From positions 102,998,046-103,062,045 of the forward strand of contig CM041777.1 of assembly GCA_023374045.1 (NCBI GenBank): a stretch of 64,000 nt of DNA, read 5' to 3'. Positions 33,801-46,250 of this stretch are shown here, piece by piece; the stretch's first letter is position 1, and every line of letters starts with the position of its first letter. The stretch comes from Limonium bicolor (Eukaryota > Streptophyta > Magnoliopsida > Caryophyllales > Plumbaginaceae). A program made the translations under genes and the position numbers. Under the pieces are notes generated by a model that saw nothing but the letters and a program-made list of their open reading frames with translations, ran no database searches and was not told the DNA's origin.

Positions 33801-35864
33801 TTGCACACACTGTTTTAGATATGCAATCGATCAATCAATCCATCTACCTAACATTCCTGGTCAAGGCGCTAGCTAGGCTAAGCTAATCAATCACTCCCAC
33901 AGCGTAATTAAATACCTCCTTTTGTGGTTAGATAGAGTTCACATTATATATGATTAGTTTGATGCAATCCATCACGTGTAATTCTATATATACTCTTATT
34001 ATAAACTAACCTGTTTATTTTGTACGAATTACTCAGAGGTCGCCAAGCTTAACGCAAACGAATGGTACTTCTTCAGTTTCCGTGACCGCAAGTACGCAAC
34101 CGGGTTCAGAACGAACCGGGCTACAACCACCGGGTACTGGAAGGCAACTGGTAAGGATCGGTTAGTACTTGACCCAAAAACCCGAAAGGTGGTCGGGATG
34201 AGGAAGACTCTTGTCTTCTACAGGAACAGAGCGCCTAATGGGATTAAAACTGGTTGGATCATGCACGAGTTCCGATTGGAGACACCCCACATGCCTCCCA
34301 AGGTACGTTCATTCAACACATGCTTTTTGTTTCCGTTTTCAATTTGTGGTCATGCTCAATATGATCGATATTATTTTTTGAAACATACCTAAATGTAACA
34401 TGATTATTACATATATATTTTGTTTCACAAAAATACTTTGATTAAGATAAGGACAATAGACCCATATCGATCATGGCAGATACCCAACTGTTCCAATTAT
34501 CATGGCAGATACCCAACTGCATGAACACAATTACTTGATTAAAAAGCTTGCTGACGTACTATTTAATTCTTGGATGTTTGTACATTAATTAATATTGATC
34601 ACTCATATATATATAAAATCAAAAATTGTTCTATTCAAATGATTGCTTGCTATATAATAGTTGTACTATGAGTTATGAATATGCATGTGTCATCGATCGA
34701 ATTCAAGGTCGACAACACATAGTTCGACCAAATCTCTTAACTGGACCCCTTTACATTTTGATTGTGTGCTGTATATATATACACGATGTCATGTTGTAAG
34801 GGCCCGCAGCCGCAATATGTGTTCTGCTCTCCAGGACTCATTCTTCACTTGTACATATTTACTGTATAGATAAACATCCATCTGTGTACGGCATATATAA
34901 ACTGTAGTATATGATCGATGAGTCTTGTTATTGTCGTTTCACACAGTGATGAATGATGATACGCAGTCGTTTTAGGAAAAGGGTCCGCTCCCTGTCCAGT
35001 ACTTTCATCTCTCTATATATATGACCTGACCTGACCTGTAAAAAGGAGTCTAGCTACTTCTCAAAAAGAAAAAGAAATATAGAATCTTATAGTAGTATAA
35101 TTATTTATTCATTATGTTCTGCCTTTTATATATATATTAATGGGTTTTAATATTATATGGTCTGGATTTATAATATATGGAATGGAATGCAGGAAGATTG
35201 GGTCCTATGCAGAGTATTCCACAAGAGCAAAGGGGAGACTAGCAACAGTTCCAACAACCATCAAAACAACCCTCATCTGTTCATGGAAGTGACTTCAACG
35301 ACGGGGACAGGTGGCAACTCATCTCCGCCATTTCTAGTCCCTTCTCCAACACATCAAATATATCATCATCAAACGTACAACAACATGATTGCCGCTGCTT
35401 GCGGCGGATATCACGACAAATCTACCACCTCATTTACCTCTAATCCAATCCGACACGAAATCATCCAAACACACAACCAAATCAACTCATCGGCGCCACC
35501 GCTTAAACTAGGGCTACTGAATTCTGATAACACCGCCGTTCAACTTCTAAACGGCTCCGGCGATGATACTACCGCAAACAACTATCCTTCTTCCATTAGC
35601 AGTATTATGCAAGTCATCGGAAAGAATAACTGTAACGGTCGTGATCAAGCTGTTGATGATCAACAAAATAATATTCATCAGCAGTATGGGTCGTTATTGT
35701 GGGACATGAACTTGGACGATGAGAACAATAACAGCGGTTTGGGAGAAGGGTTTCAACATCAGCAGCAGGGACATCAAAATAATCATCATCATCATTCTTA
35801 TCATCATGAATTGATCGGGGACGTCTGCAGTTTCGAGGACCATGACGGTATAGTCCTCCTATAA
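30868..35864 (+). CDS. NAC domain transcription factor, three exons, 368 residues
   Basis: Exons 30868-31036, 34037-34302 and 35193-35864. All splice sites are GT-AG and the phases match. The protein starts [20 protein letters not shown]. The NAC DNA-binding domain spans residues ~10-160: subdomain [20 protein letters not shown] in exon 1, then [31 protein letters not shown] and [16 protein letters not shown] in exon 2, and [13 protein letters not shown] opening exon 3. The intron positions match the usual NAC gene plan. The 200-residue C-terminus is Asn/His/Gln-rich and ends [12 protein letters not shown]; it would be the activation region. The MGLKDI start places it with proteins usually labelled NAC21/22-like, though I would not transfer a specific role. 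All key residues are intact, and this is the only intact host gene seen. I found no miR164-like site in exon 3. Confidence 0.95.
31037..34036 (+). other. NAC intron 1, 3000 bp
   Basis: Starts GTAATATT and ends ACTCAG. It is very AT-rich, with several (AT)n runs. A poly(T) tract at 31927 is followed by a block to about 32150 containing CCTCATTAAAAC and AAAACCCAGTGGGAAAAAG. These words look like a dispersed plant retroposon in minus orientation. No open frame in the intron looks real. Confidence 0.85.
34303..35192 (+). other. NAC intron 2, 890 bp
   Basis: Starts GTACGT after CCCAAG and ends AATGCAG before the EDWVLCRVF exon. It contains an imperfect direct repeat (ATCATGGCAGATACCCAACTG twice, 34471-34519). 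Confidence 0.9.
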
Positions 35865-36328
35865 ATTATTCAATCAAACAAAACATTGGAAGGACGCATA
35901 GTTCTATATATAAAAACCCAAAAAAAACAAAGTAATTAAGCATATATCTATTGGTCATTTTGTTACAATTGTGTAATTAATCAAGTACGACCGGGAAAAG
36001 GGATCGATGTTGTATAATATAGCAGTCTGTCTATCTACGTATAGGATATGTTTCTCAATTGGTTTGGGTTTTCTTTCCTATAGCTATTTTATATATTTTT
36101 ATAAATGGATTGTACTTATATCTTTTAGGATTTGTAGTATATTATATGTGCACATAATTTGCATGATACGATGTGTATATATATAGTAGTACATAGTTAT
36201 TTTATATATACATATTGCTTTCCTGTGAATTTAATTGCTTCATTGTCTTATGGTATCATATCACTGTACATGCGCAAATAAACAATGCTGATCGAGTATA
36301 CTAATTACTAAGTTAGCATTATGTTGGG
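35865..36328 (+). other. NAC 3' UTR and flank
   Basis: AT-rich. An AATAAA at 36276-36281 is a possible poly(A) signal, and several weaker TATATAAA-type signals lie before it. No other gene is seen. Confidence 0.5.
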
Positions 36329-36343
36329 CCTCATCAATAACAT

Positions 36344-36454
36344 TTTTTTTTATAAGTGGCTGAAAATTCAGCTTAAGAGTAAAATTGAGGTTTTAAATGA
36401 ACTTTTCTCGTAATACGACAGTGCTGAGTTTTAAACACACGACCTTTAGTTTTA
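36344..36454 (-). mobile_element. SINE fragment with 15-bp target duplication
   Basis: A poly(T) run starts at 36344 and the block ends before 36455. It is flanked by exact direct repeats of CCTCATCAATAACAT (36329-36343, 36455-36469). Read on the minus strand, GGTCGTGTGTTTAAAACTC resembles a Pol III B box, and the unit ends in poly(A). No A box is visible, so it is probably 5'-truncated. A related tail is at about 12890. Confidence 0.75.
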
Positions 36455-36789
36455 CCTCATCAATAACATATACTTATGGGTCATCAAACCTGATCTTTTT
36501 TTTCTAGGAAGTAACTCGATGACACGCAAAACGTTGAGCTTCGGGAGTTCTTCATAGTCGCACCCATCTTCCACTATATTTGTCCGCAGATGTGCAGCTT
36601 GCTTTTAACTCTTCAGCTCCCTTTCCAAATTAAAACTGCCCGCATTCGCCACTCTATTGCGAGGGACAAGCTCGTCGTTAATGGCATTTCCCTTGCCTCG
36701 GCCCGTTGTTTGATAGTTCAACTTTTCTCTGTCATCCTGATATGTGCGAACACTCTGGCGCATATATATATATCCTTCAGGAAGCTGGA

Positions 36790-36901
36790 CTGAGTATGGA
36801 GGCTTTCGATTTACAAAGGTGGGACCTCTTTGTTTTCGAGTTTGAAACTGAGGAAGTGCCCGAGACAGTCCACATTAGAGGACTGCAAACAAGAACTTTG
36901 A
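36790..36901 (+). pseudogene. LINE ORF1 (DUF4283-like) fragment, left part
   Basis: Reads MEAFDLQRWDLFVFEFETEEV, matching the stretch before GGPWMI in DUF4283 domains of plant LINE ORF1-like proteins. It is cut off at 36901 by an LTR; the right part resumes at 38511. The sequence from 36480 to 36790 also looks formerly coding but is not recognisable. Confidence 0.5.
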
Positions 36902-38510
36902 TGTACTAAATACTAGGAAAAAATACCTAGAAAACTAGTAAATCAAAAGCCTACGTGTTATAGAAAATCTCGGTCGATGGTAAAGTTAAATTAAATAACC
37001 AGGTATCGATCCAGGGGACTTGGTAAAAGGAAAGTCAAAGCCTAGAAAGCATAAAATTAAGGGGGGTTGTTCTTGTTGTTTTTTAAATTAAACTAGTAAG
37101 AAAACAAGTAAATTACTAGCAAATAAAAGTGATTAAATTAAACAAGTAAGGTGGTACCCTGGGTTCAGCTTGTTTCTCCCCGGATAGATTTAGCAATTTC
37201 CAGTTTTAATTTCCATAGTATAATTCGATAATTGGATAGGTGAATTCTTTAATTTTTCTTTTCAAGACTAAATCCTAGCCACCGAAAAGCTCACCTAACA
37301 GAACTTTCAAGTTCTAATCTTGAATTAAGCAAAACACGAATAGGCGGATTACGTGCAAAAAATTCTAAATGTCTAAAGGAAAACCTAGTCTATCCGAATT
37401 AATTTTTCACAGATTTTTAGATTAAAGTGACCTTCCTAATACTCACCGATCAGTTTGTAGAAGGATTCGCAAAGCAACCTAACTAATTCATGAGATTAAC
37501 CAAGTATCACAAAGAATAACTTTAAATAAAAAATAATCCATAAAATTCTCCAATTTAAGCTGCAAAAGCTAAAAACTAAATCATATCCAGATTACAACAA
37601 CCATTTCTCAGAGTTAAATCCTCTTAGCTAGACATATTCAAGAAATTGACAGAGAAAACAGATTCATAATTCATTCAAGAGAGAAGAAAGAACTCCCGAA
37701 TTGTATGTCTATCCAGAACTGGAATCTGCAGGGTGAAAGGTTGAGCATAGATGGAATCGGTGAAGGAGATCCCCTTGCTAGCACGGTCTAGGGTTGCATG
37801 GTTGCGTGAGAGGAAAAACAGACACGGTGTTGCTTTTGTTTTCGTGTCTGAGTTCCTTTCTTTTTCTCTGCTTCGTTTTGTTTAAATAGAAAACCTGAAC
37901 ACACGCCTCCGATTGAGGCGTCCAGGTGGCAGATCCGGGCTTGACTTAGAGCGTTAGATGAGAATCTTCATAATTGTGAGACGTCCAGACCACCTATCTA
38001 GGTCAATGAGCAGGACACCTCGGCTAGACGAAAATATGTAAGGAATTCTCCACGCTGCACTCATGGTTGTAAATATTTATGTCCTTTTTGAGAGCGTCCA
38101 GATCACAGGGTCGGACATGATGTCCTGATACTTGAGAGATTCAAAAGGCAGTGTTCTGGTCTGTCCGGACTTCCATCCGGGTCAAAGGATCGGACAATGA
38201 ACACACGTCTGGATGAAAGGGTCGCACGTAAGTCCGGACAAGAGACATAACAGCATTCAGACGCGTGCGAGGCCGTGGACACCCTGTTTGGGTAGGTTAG
38301 GTCGGACAGTGGTCCGAACGTGTGTATAACTTGTGCTTCTTTGCTTTGAAACTTGCCCAATTCCCCTTAGATCGATTACTAAGTGATAAAAACAACAAAA
38401 CAAGATAGTTTAAGGTATTTTCTCCTCAATAAAGACTAGGACTTCATTTAAACACAAGCTCGGGAAAAAGGCAAGAAAAACAAGGGGTTTAATCAGTTAA
38501 AAGTATATCA
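36902..38510 (-). mobile_element. Probable solo LTR in minus orientation, inside LINE fragment
   Basis: 1609 bp starting TGTACTAAA and ending AGTATATCA. Read in reverse it resembles the LTR at 48309-49808 in start (TGATA), in end words (CTGGATCGATACCTGG) and in having a palindrome array (37900-38340) before a TATA-like element near 37880. It splits the LINE ORF1 fragment in two. I found no clear target duplication (flanking bases TTTGA and AATGT), so the ends are approximate. Confidence 0.55.
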
Positions 38511-38830
38511 AATGTCAGTGCATCAAGGATCTTGGATGATCAACATTAATTTGTTGGCATTGCAACCTTTAGATCCGGTCAAGTCACTCACTCAACAGGA
38601 GTTCTCTTGGACTCCATGCATGGTTCGGGTGTACGGGGTCCCATCTCAGCATCATACTCAGGAATTCGTTCGGAGGGCGGGGCAGAAGATGGGGCATATC
38701 TTTGGAGGTTTGAAGAGTGGTGAGGTGTCAGGCTTTAATTACTTGCGTTTTAAGGTCCTAATCGACATTCAGGTCCCAGATTTTTGCGCCCTCCGGATGA
38801 TATTTATAACCAAATTTGCACTTCTGTGAT
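38511..38830 (+). pseudogene. LINE ORF1 (DUF4283-like) fragment, right part
   Basis: Reads GSWMININLLALQPLDP, then FSWTPCMVRVYGVPSQ and EFVRRAGQKMG, then LRFKVLIDIQVP. This is the typical order of DUF4283-type proteins (GPWMI, P.WVR..GLP, GE.MG, R..V.VDI..P). The frame ends at 38827 and no zinc knuckle follows. Confidence 0.65.
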
Positions 38831-41186
38831 CCCAATTTGTTGACAGGCGTCGTGTTAAGACAACCCGTTCTTATACTTCATACTTTTGTATTTATTGGGC
38901 AGTACCCCGTGGCCGAAGTCATGTGCACCAATAGTAGTGCCCTCCGACCAACGATCCGAAGATCTATGGATTTGCTCTTTGCCCTTTTAATGGCATCCTT
39001 TGCGGTCGTAGCCATGCACCAACGGTAGTGCCCTCCGACCAAGGAACCTATCAGTCCTTGGAAATTAATAACTTGAGTGGACCAGTAACAGTCATCCCCT
39101 CGTGATCACAATGCGCAACCAATCATCCTAGATTTCTCACCGTATTAGACATTACTCATCATACTCAACCTCTCACTGTGCAATTAAGTTCTCTTAATCT
39201 AAATGCTTAAGATTCAATCTTAGGTTATATAGTGATTAACTTCTCGAATGTATATCTACCTTTTAGGTACTTAATGTATATATAATCAAAAGTCATCTAA
39301 TGTAGTTCCGTATCCGGATACATTTTCACTTGAGAACGGCATCCTCGTTACTCTACCTAAGGTATTCTTCTTAGGTGAACTTAGGATAATATAATTTATG
39401 TCGTTATCCTACCATAGGTGATAATATTATCACATCTCATAAGTTATTTCGAGTTATACTCGGTATTGCCTCGGTTCAAATAATACACACGCACAACTAA
39501 TAACGCAAGTACTCGGGCAATTAAATCGCATAAACATAATTATCATTTATCCACACATATCATCTTGTCAAGTAATACACACATATCCGAACCAAAGGAA
39601 ATCCTCGGGAATAATCGGATCACACAACAACGTACCGTACACTGATGTATGAGACGCTAGCTTGGAATCCCGTGCCCGTCCTCTATTCTCTTAACTCTGG
39701 AATATGGCGCTAAGTATTAATTACGGTAAATCACTAAATCATCCCGATTTCTTTTATAACTATTAATCCCTCGTATTTAACCCCGGTGTTTGCCACTTGT
39801 TGTGAGCCGGGTTTACTCAATGTACTCAAGTACGGGATTAGTTATTTAATCCTTTAATGATGTTAGTAACTAACATAGTTGTATAATTCTACAACCTTAG
39901 GATTTCATCTCTTTACTTTATTTATCCTCTTTAGATCATATATATATATTAATCTATATATACACACTCATGTAGATTATGTTACTATATGGTGCTATTG
40001 TAATTAACCTTAGATGTTAATGGCCTATGCCTTCAAGATCTCATTTAGTTTAGTGAGTTGGTCAACTTTACCCTCTTGGTCAACCTAGTTGACTCATTCA
40101 ATGTAGTCAATCATTTGGTTTGGTCAACGCGGTCAAGGTCAACATAGTTAGCATATTACCAATGACCCTAAATATTAATCCAGGTTTAATAACCTTTAAT
40201 TAGTCCAAATCTCAACCATTTATGTAATAGTTATACAAATTCACATATTACATTAATGTAACATTTATATTCCTCAATCAAACACCAACCTTCACTCTTA
40301 ATTTATATAATTCCCACGTTATTATATAATTCCATATCATCACATATAATCATTATCTTATGTGAAGCATAAACTCCTTAAGGTTTATACCAACCTTAAT
40401 ACTCCAACAGTAAGACCTTATACTTGATGTCATATAATATGATCCTCAACCTTATGCCAAACTCACTCTTAATCATATAATTCTCAGCCATACCATATAC
40501 CTGTCCAATATTACACTTTTCACACCAAATGTTTTCCAATCTTACAATATCATCACAAACTTACATATCTTATAATTCTAACTTAATTTCATTCAAAGTT
40601 CCAACTCAAAATCTTTACATTGCCGAACAGACCCCTACTGGTCTATTCTGATTTTCACCCCAAATTTTCTCATAATTACAAATTGACCCCACATCTTTTC
40701 ATATACTTACAATTCACCACTATTGTTTCCTTAATTCAAATTTCCAACATTTTCTTCTTTTACTTGGTCAAAACCCTAAGTCTATCTAGGTTTGACCAAT
40801 CTATACTGCCTTACTCTACATTTTCCAGAAATTACAATTCAACCCCATAAATCTTTCAAACTTTCCAATTTCACCATAAACTCTTTTAAGTCCAATTTTT
40901 TCAATCTATTCTTTCTCCAACTTGGTAAAAACTCTAACTACATCTAGGTTGACCATAATACACTGCCTACACATAATTTTCAATAAATTATAGTTTGGGC
41001 CCACAAGTTTCCCAAACTTTATAATTTACTCCTAAACTTTACTAAAATTTGTACTTTTCATTCCTAACCCATCTAACTCCTAACTTTCAGATGTATTCAT
41101 ATTTACCACTCCAAATTTAGTCTATTTACAATTCCCCACATATGTTTTAGCCATATGATTGCTAAGTCATCCAGTTAACTCCTAAC
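38831..41186. other. AT-rich repeat-derived DNA without gene
   Basis: GTGCACCAA(T/C)(A/G)GTAGTGCCCTCCGACCAA occurs twice (38924-38952, 39014-39043). The remainder is pyrimidine-rich on this strand with recurring CTTGGTCAAAACCCTAA and CATCTAGGTTGACC-type words (40764-40800, 40921-40955). It looks like an old LTR in reverse orientation, but I could not define ends. Confidence 0.45.
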
Positions 41187-42295
41187 TGTTAAGTCAAGAT
41201 CCTTTAGTTTTGATGATAGCAAACCGGTGTTGTTTATCTAACATATTTTGTTGAGTTAGAATTTAGATAAACAGGTGGAAGAGTTGCTTAGCATGCAAGG
41301 TTGCAAGTGCACTCAGCTCATGACATTTGCCCATCCAGTCGGGCACCTGTCTACGATAGCTCCAACAGAACTTCTAGTGTACACAGGAACTCAAGCACTA
41401 CACAACAATGACTCTCATGCATCAGCCGAAGCAGAGGGACGAGATACATCAAGTGAACCAATAAGCTCAGGCACAAAATACATCAAGTGAACTGACAAGC
41501 TCATGCATCCACACAAGTAACTAGCTTACGACAATGTCTTGCTCATTAATGAACAAGATAACAAGACAAGGTCAGGGCTATTAAGAGGCACTCATTACGC
41601 AGCATTAATGAAGCTTGGGTAGCATTAATGAAGCCATTAAGATCAGGCAAGTGGAGAACAATTGTTAACCGACCCTTGCCCTTTCCTCCAACGTGTCCAA
41701 CCACAGGACGACACGTGTCTTGACTTCACCAACCAAAGCAAGTTGAGAATCAGCCTATGCACGAGCTTAGCAACTCTGTTGAGGACAAGGGACAAACGGC
41801 TCCTAGAGTCTAGCAAAGATATAGATCGATTGTTATAAGTCTAACGAACTTATGTATATAAATATGATGTATAATGTCACATACAAAACGTATGTGGTCA
41901 CACATACGAAGAGAGATAACGAAGAACAAGTGTGAGCCAGACTGAGTGTATCTGAGTGTGGGTAAGGACTGGGAAGTTAGTGAGCTTGGTAGGACTGCAC
42001 TATTAAGTTAATACTGTGAGTATTCGGTAGACTGACTAGTCGGGGAGCGGTTGGGAACCGTATGCCTGCTGTCAGGAAGGGTAGAGGACTTTGGTGATAA
42101 GTCCAGAATTGTCCTGGAGTCTATAGGTTGGGTGAAGGGAGATTAAGTAAATTTCTAGGGTGTAAGTTCTCAATCAAAAGGAAGTTCTAGTTTGAGTTTA
42201 TCACGTTCTTCCCTAAACTATCAAGTCGTTTATTCCACACAAATGACACGTCCACGACAAGTTGAAGACGTATCTGGAAGAGGTTTCTTGTTTCA
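41187..42295 (+). repeat. 5' LTR of SIRE-like Ty1/copia element
   Basis: 1109 bp starting TGTTAAGTCAAGATCC (with TTTTGATGATAGCAAA, a wording common in SIRE-lineage LTRs) and ending CTTGTTTCA. A TATA-like TATATAAATA is at 41855-41864. It is followed directly by an initiator-Met-type primer binding site. No matching 3' LTR is present in the window. Confidence 0.8.
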
Positions 42296-42297
42296 GT

Positions 42298-42309
42298 TGG
42301 TATCAGAGC
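42298..42309 (+). promoter_or_regulatory. Primer binding site, initiator Met tRNA type
   Basis: TGGTATCAGAGC directly after the LTR, the standard copia primer site in plants. Confidence 0.9.
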
Positions 42310-42399
42310 GGGTCTCTTCTAGAAAGCTAACTTCTTTGGAAGACGATCAAAACGTCTCACTCAAACCTACTAGCATCAGAAGAAGGTTCCGCACCAAAT

Positions 42400-43815
42400 C
42401 GACCACCACTCTTCAATGAAGACAACTACATTCACTGGAAGAACAAGATGGAGTTCCATGTCAAGTCTGATGTTCCAAGAATGTGGAGGGTAATATCACA
42501 AGGCGAATACACCTTCCAAGATGGTCAAGGAAATAATATATCTGTCGATAACAAGACAGACGATCGAATCAAGAAATTGACGAGCGGTAAGAATCCTACA
42601 CTGTGCATTGCTACCTGAACAATATTCCAAGGTAGCCTCTGCTAAAACAGCCAAAGAAATTCGGGAAACATTGGAAGTTACCTATGAAGGAACTGATGAG
42701 ATCAAGAATACTAGCATAGAACTACTACTTACTCATTGGGAGCTGTTCAAGAAGGAAGAGAAGGAGAGCATTTCTGAAATGCACACTAGGTTCACCAAGC
42801 TGATCAACGAGATGCTGATGCTTGGAAGAACTATCTCAAATGAGGATCAAATTTGAAAATTCCTCAGATCATTTCTTGCTTCCTTTGATAGAAAAGTTAA
42901 AGCTATGCAAGAAGTCCATGATCTCTCAAAGATGTCTCTGGCAGACATGTTGGGGTCCTTGATGGCATTTGAGCTAAAATTGCAATAGAGAAGTTCAGAA
43001 AACTCAAAAAGAGAAAAAGGAAAAGGTATAGCCCTTCAAGTAGCCGAACAGAAGGGTCTAAGTCAAAAAAGGATGATGATGATGAGATGGTTCTTTATGC
43101 CAAGAGGTACTTTCAAAAATTTCTCAAAAATAATATGAGACGAGGAAAAGACTCAAAGGAATCTGACGATCACCAAAGGAAGAGTGACAAGTGTTTTGGG
43201 TGTTTAAAATGTAGAAACCACATCAAAGATAGCCCACAACGACCCCGAGAGGATAACGACAGGGTCAGACGTCCTGTCCGAAAAACGTTCAACGAGGAAC
43301 CAAAGAAAGAAGCCTTTGTTGCTGCATGGGGAGATTCAGAGCTCAATGGCGATAATCAAACCACAGACAGTGATCACTCTAGAGATGAAAAGGCTTATTT
43401 ATGCCTTGAAGAAATGTGCTTGATGGCTCAAGACAAGGAGAAGTCAAATGAGGAAGAAGAGCAAACTAAGGTAAACTATCCTCAACTTAGAAGGAAAGTT
43501 CAGAAAGCTGAACTTCTAGGACTCAGAAAATTCTCCCTTATATTGGTTGATCAACTAGAGGCACTTGAAATTGAAAATAAGGAGCTCATGGAGGAAAATG
43601 GTAAATTAGAGAAAACTTTAGACAAAGATAAGGTAGTAAAACTCACCAATGCACTAAAGATACTTCAAAATGATTATTGTGAAATTCTTGTTGTTCATGA
43701 GAAAATGAAACTAGTTAAACAAACTGAGATCGATGAATTGATTCTGCTCTCAACAAGAAAGAGAAAGAACTAGCGTTCTTTAAAGAAAAATGTGTAAAAC
43801 TGGAAAATGATGCTA
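42400..43815 (+). pseudogene. gag of SIRE-like copia element, truncated
   Basis: Starts near PPLFNEDNYIHWKNKMEFHV. It continues LPEQYSKVASAKTAKEI, YEGTDEIKNTSIELLLTHWELFK, SISEMHTRFTKLINE and LRSFLASFDRKVKA, all typical of the copia gag (UBN2) domain. A degenerate zinc knuckle (DKCFGCLKCRNHIKDSP) follows, then an acidic region and a coiled coil (LEALEIENKELMEENGKLEK). Stops occur at 42604-42616 (TGA/TAA context), 42856 and about 42987. The frame runs to about 43810, where unrelated LTR-like DNA begins, so protease, integrase and RT are missing. Confidence 0.85.
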
Positions 43816-44444
43816 GAACACCCATGAGGAATAACAAACGACCGATCGGGCACCCATCAGGAACCTATCTAAAGTGGGGAAAAATATGACGGGACAAGAG
43901 GGCCAAGATGCTCACGACCCTGGCGCAGACCCCTGACCCCCTTTAGGACCTTGTTCAGGCTCTAATCTAGGCCCCAAGCATCAGTTTAGGCCCTTGCCCG
44001 ACCTTTGGTCCGGGCCCTAGATCTCCTGACCGGGCCCCACGTCCCATGCCCGCACTCTGTGACCGGGCGCCAGTTCCCTCGCCCCGCACGCAGTTCCCGG
44101 GCCTTGCGCCCCGTACCACACATCTTGGGGCTAGATAACTCTACAAGAAGGAAAATATCAAGATTAGAAGGGTTGCTCCATTAGAATAATGCCACATGTA
44201 CAAGGGTTTAAAGATAGACTTCACCTTAGAAAGTCTATAAATAAAGGTAGAGGAACTTATTTGTAAGGGGACACGAAAGGAGGAGAGAGAGAAAACACTA
44301 GAAAATCTCTCTAACATTGTAATACTAAAGAAAGGAATAAAGATATTGTCAAGAAGTGGATGTAGGCTGGATTATTGGCTGAACCACTATAATTCTCGGT
44401 GTTCTGTTCACTTGTAAGAGAGGGAACCAAATTATACATTTTCA
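43811..44444 (+). repeat. Putative 5' LTR, GC-motif-rich
   Basis: Ends ACATTTTCA and is followed at 44447 by TGGTGACATCTGTGGGA, close to the Tat primer site at 14924. A TATA box (CTATAAATAAAGG) is at 44229-44241. Before it, 43930-44110 is GC-rich with repeated GACCGGGC(G/C) words. The start is approximate because the upstream copia gag is cut here, with TG at 43808, 43811 or 43825. No 3' partner was found. Confidence 0.55.
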
Positions 44445-46010
44445 TTTGGTGACATCTGTGGGAAATGAACTGCTAAAAACTGGCAACCACAATTCAACCA
44501 CACTCCAGTTCATCGTTAGTTTAATTTACGACTCAGGCAAAGTTCATCGAGGTTGTTTGTAAAAAATCTTCAACGTAACCACGACTAGCCATGGAGGGAT
44601 GTAATCGTTCAATCGGAAAGCGTGAAATTAAAAGATTTTATGAATCTTTGTGTATAATTTTGATCGGAAAGCGTGATATTAAAAGATTTCATGAATATTC
44701 ATGTGTAAAATTTCATCAAGAAACAACGTTATGAAGAGTAGCGGCAACAATCGACCTTCGAACGGAGACTTTCAATTAGAGTCATGAGTAGAAAATGACA
44801 TTAGTGTCGAGAATGACAAAATCACGTTAGATCATGTCGATAAGAAGTTACGAATATCATCAATCGCGAGGGGAGCCGAAGGCAAAGTCAGATCTGGACA
44901 AGGAAGAGCATTGAGAACCTAAATGATGAATTGAGCGAGAAACTCATAAATTCCTTTTTTAAACTCCGTTCGCCAAACCTCGATCCAACGCGACGCTCTT
45001 ACAAGAAAATGATTCTTTCTAGTTTCATAGAATCAGGCAATTTAAAAGATACTAGAGAAGGGAAAAAGGAAATCGCTCGACCAGGAGGGATGAATCCAAT
45101 TTTGAACACATGAAGGATCACCAACGTTGCCAGAAAGAGTCGCATCAAACATTCTAGATCCGAGGAGGAGAGAGCTCGACTTCAGGAAGCAATTTCAGGA
45201 GCCAAAAGGAAGGACACTATTGATCGATAGGGGATGATAAAAATCAGGAAGCAAAGCAAAATCAACGCTTGATTCCTCTTCCTGCTTTGATTGTCTTTAA
45301 TCATTCTTTTGTTAGAACACTTCAGATTTTTTGATTGACAGAATCTTCCTAAATCAAAGTCTCATTCTCGTGTTGTCCCAGGTACGGGCACATATCATCT
45401 CACCGAAAAAAGAAATCGGTCGTAGACGCCGACAGTATCTGAACTTCAAGACCGGGTACACATTTTGTTGCCTCGAAAGGCCGCCACCGGCCAAATAATC
45501 AAGTGGTGAAACCTCCAGTTCACTCCCTGGTGACGACGGAATCCAAGGTGATCGAGCGTCATTTTACCTTGTTGTGACCGGGCGTGCACAACCCGTCGGA
45601 AAAAAGAATTAACGGGAGTACTACAAATTCTGGCACCAAGTCCAGGCAAAGATTGACGATGGACAAAGTCGTCTCGACCGGGCGATGTCCCATGACCAGT
45701 CGACGTCTTTCAAGTGAAGTGACCGGGCGATGTTAGCCCGGGAGGTGTTCCAATCAAATATCCTTAGACGATGTCCCGATCAATCTTCTAGAATCCAGGC
45801 CGGGCAACGTTCCATTCTCCTCATTCCAGGCCTGGGAGCGAGTCGCAAACCCCCGGGCATCAGTATGACACGGCCACATTCTGCACAGCTCTGGACTGTA
45901 CAAATCGAAGAAGTCGGTAAGGTCCAAAAGTTCTGAAGTTTATATCTCCCTTTTTCTTCACCGAGGCAAGGTAACAACTCTAAAAACTATATCTTAAGGG
46001 TATATGCTAG
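44445..46010 (+). other. Leader and internal region of the GACCGGGCG element
   Basis: After the primer site there is a ~52-bp tandem duplication (CGGAAAGCGTGA(A/T)ATTAAAAG at 44617 and 44664). From 45380 to 45930 a GC-rich segment with GACCGGGCG repeated follows, ending CGAGGCAAG|GTAACAACTC like an exon-intron border. Short open stretches have no recognised domain. Confidence 0.45.
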
Positions 46011-46250
46011 CCATGGTATGGATTTGAATTTCAAACTGCAACTTCCTCCAGCCTCCTTACAATAATTTTTTTTGTGTTTACCATTATACAGGTTTCAAAG
46101 ATGCATCCCTAAAACATGAAAATATTGATTATTCCTGTTATTTAGTGCTGAAGCTTTAATAGTTAAAGGTGTCTATTTTTTGCATTGCCGGGGCAAAATT
46201 ACATAGGAATATTGTATAAGTCCTTCATGATGTTATTTTGACCTATTACT
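46011..46250. other. T-rich non-coding DNA
   Basis: Intron-like composition; no gene seen. Confidence 0.4.

Noticed and set aside
35193..35864. A miR164 target site in NAC exon 3
   Set aside because: I looked for the CUC/NAC1-type target wording and saw no match.
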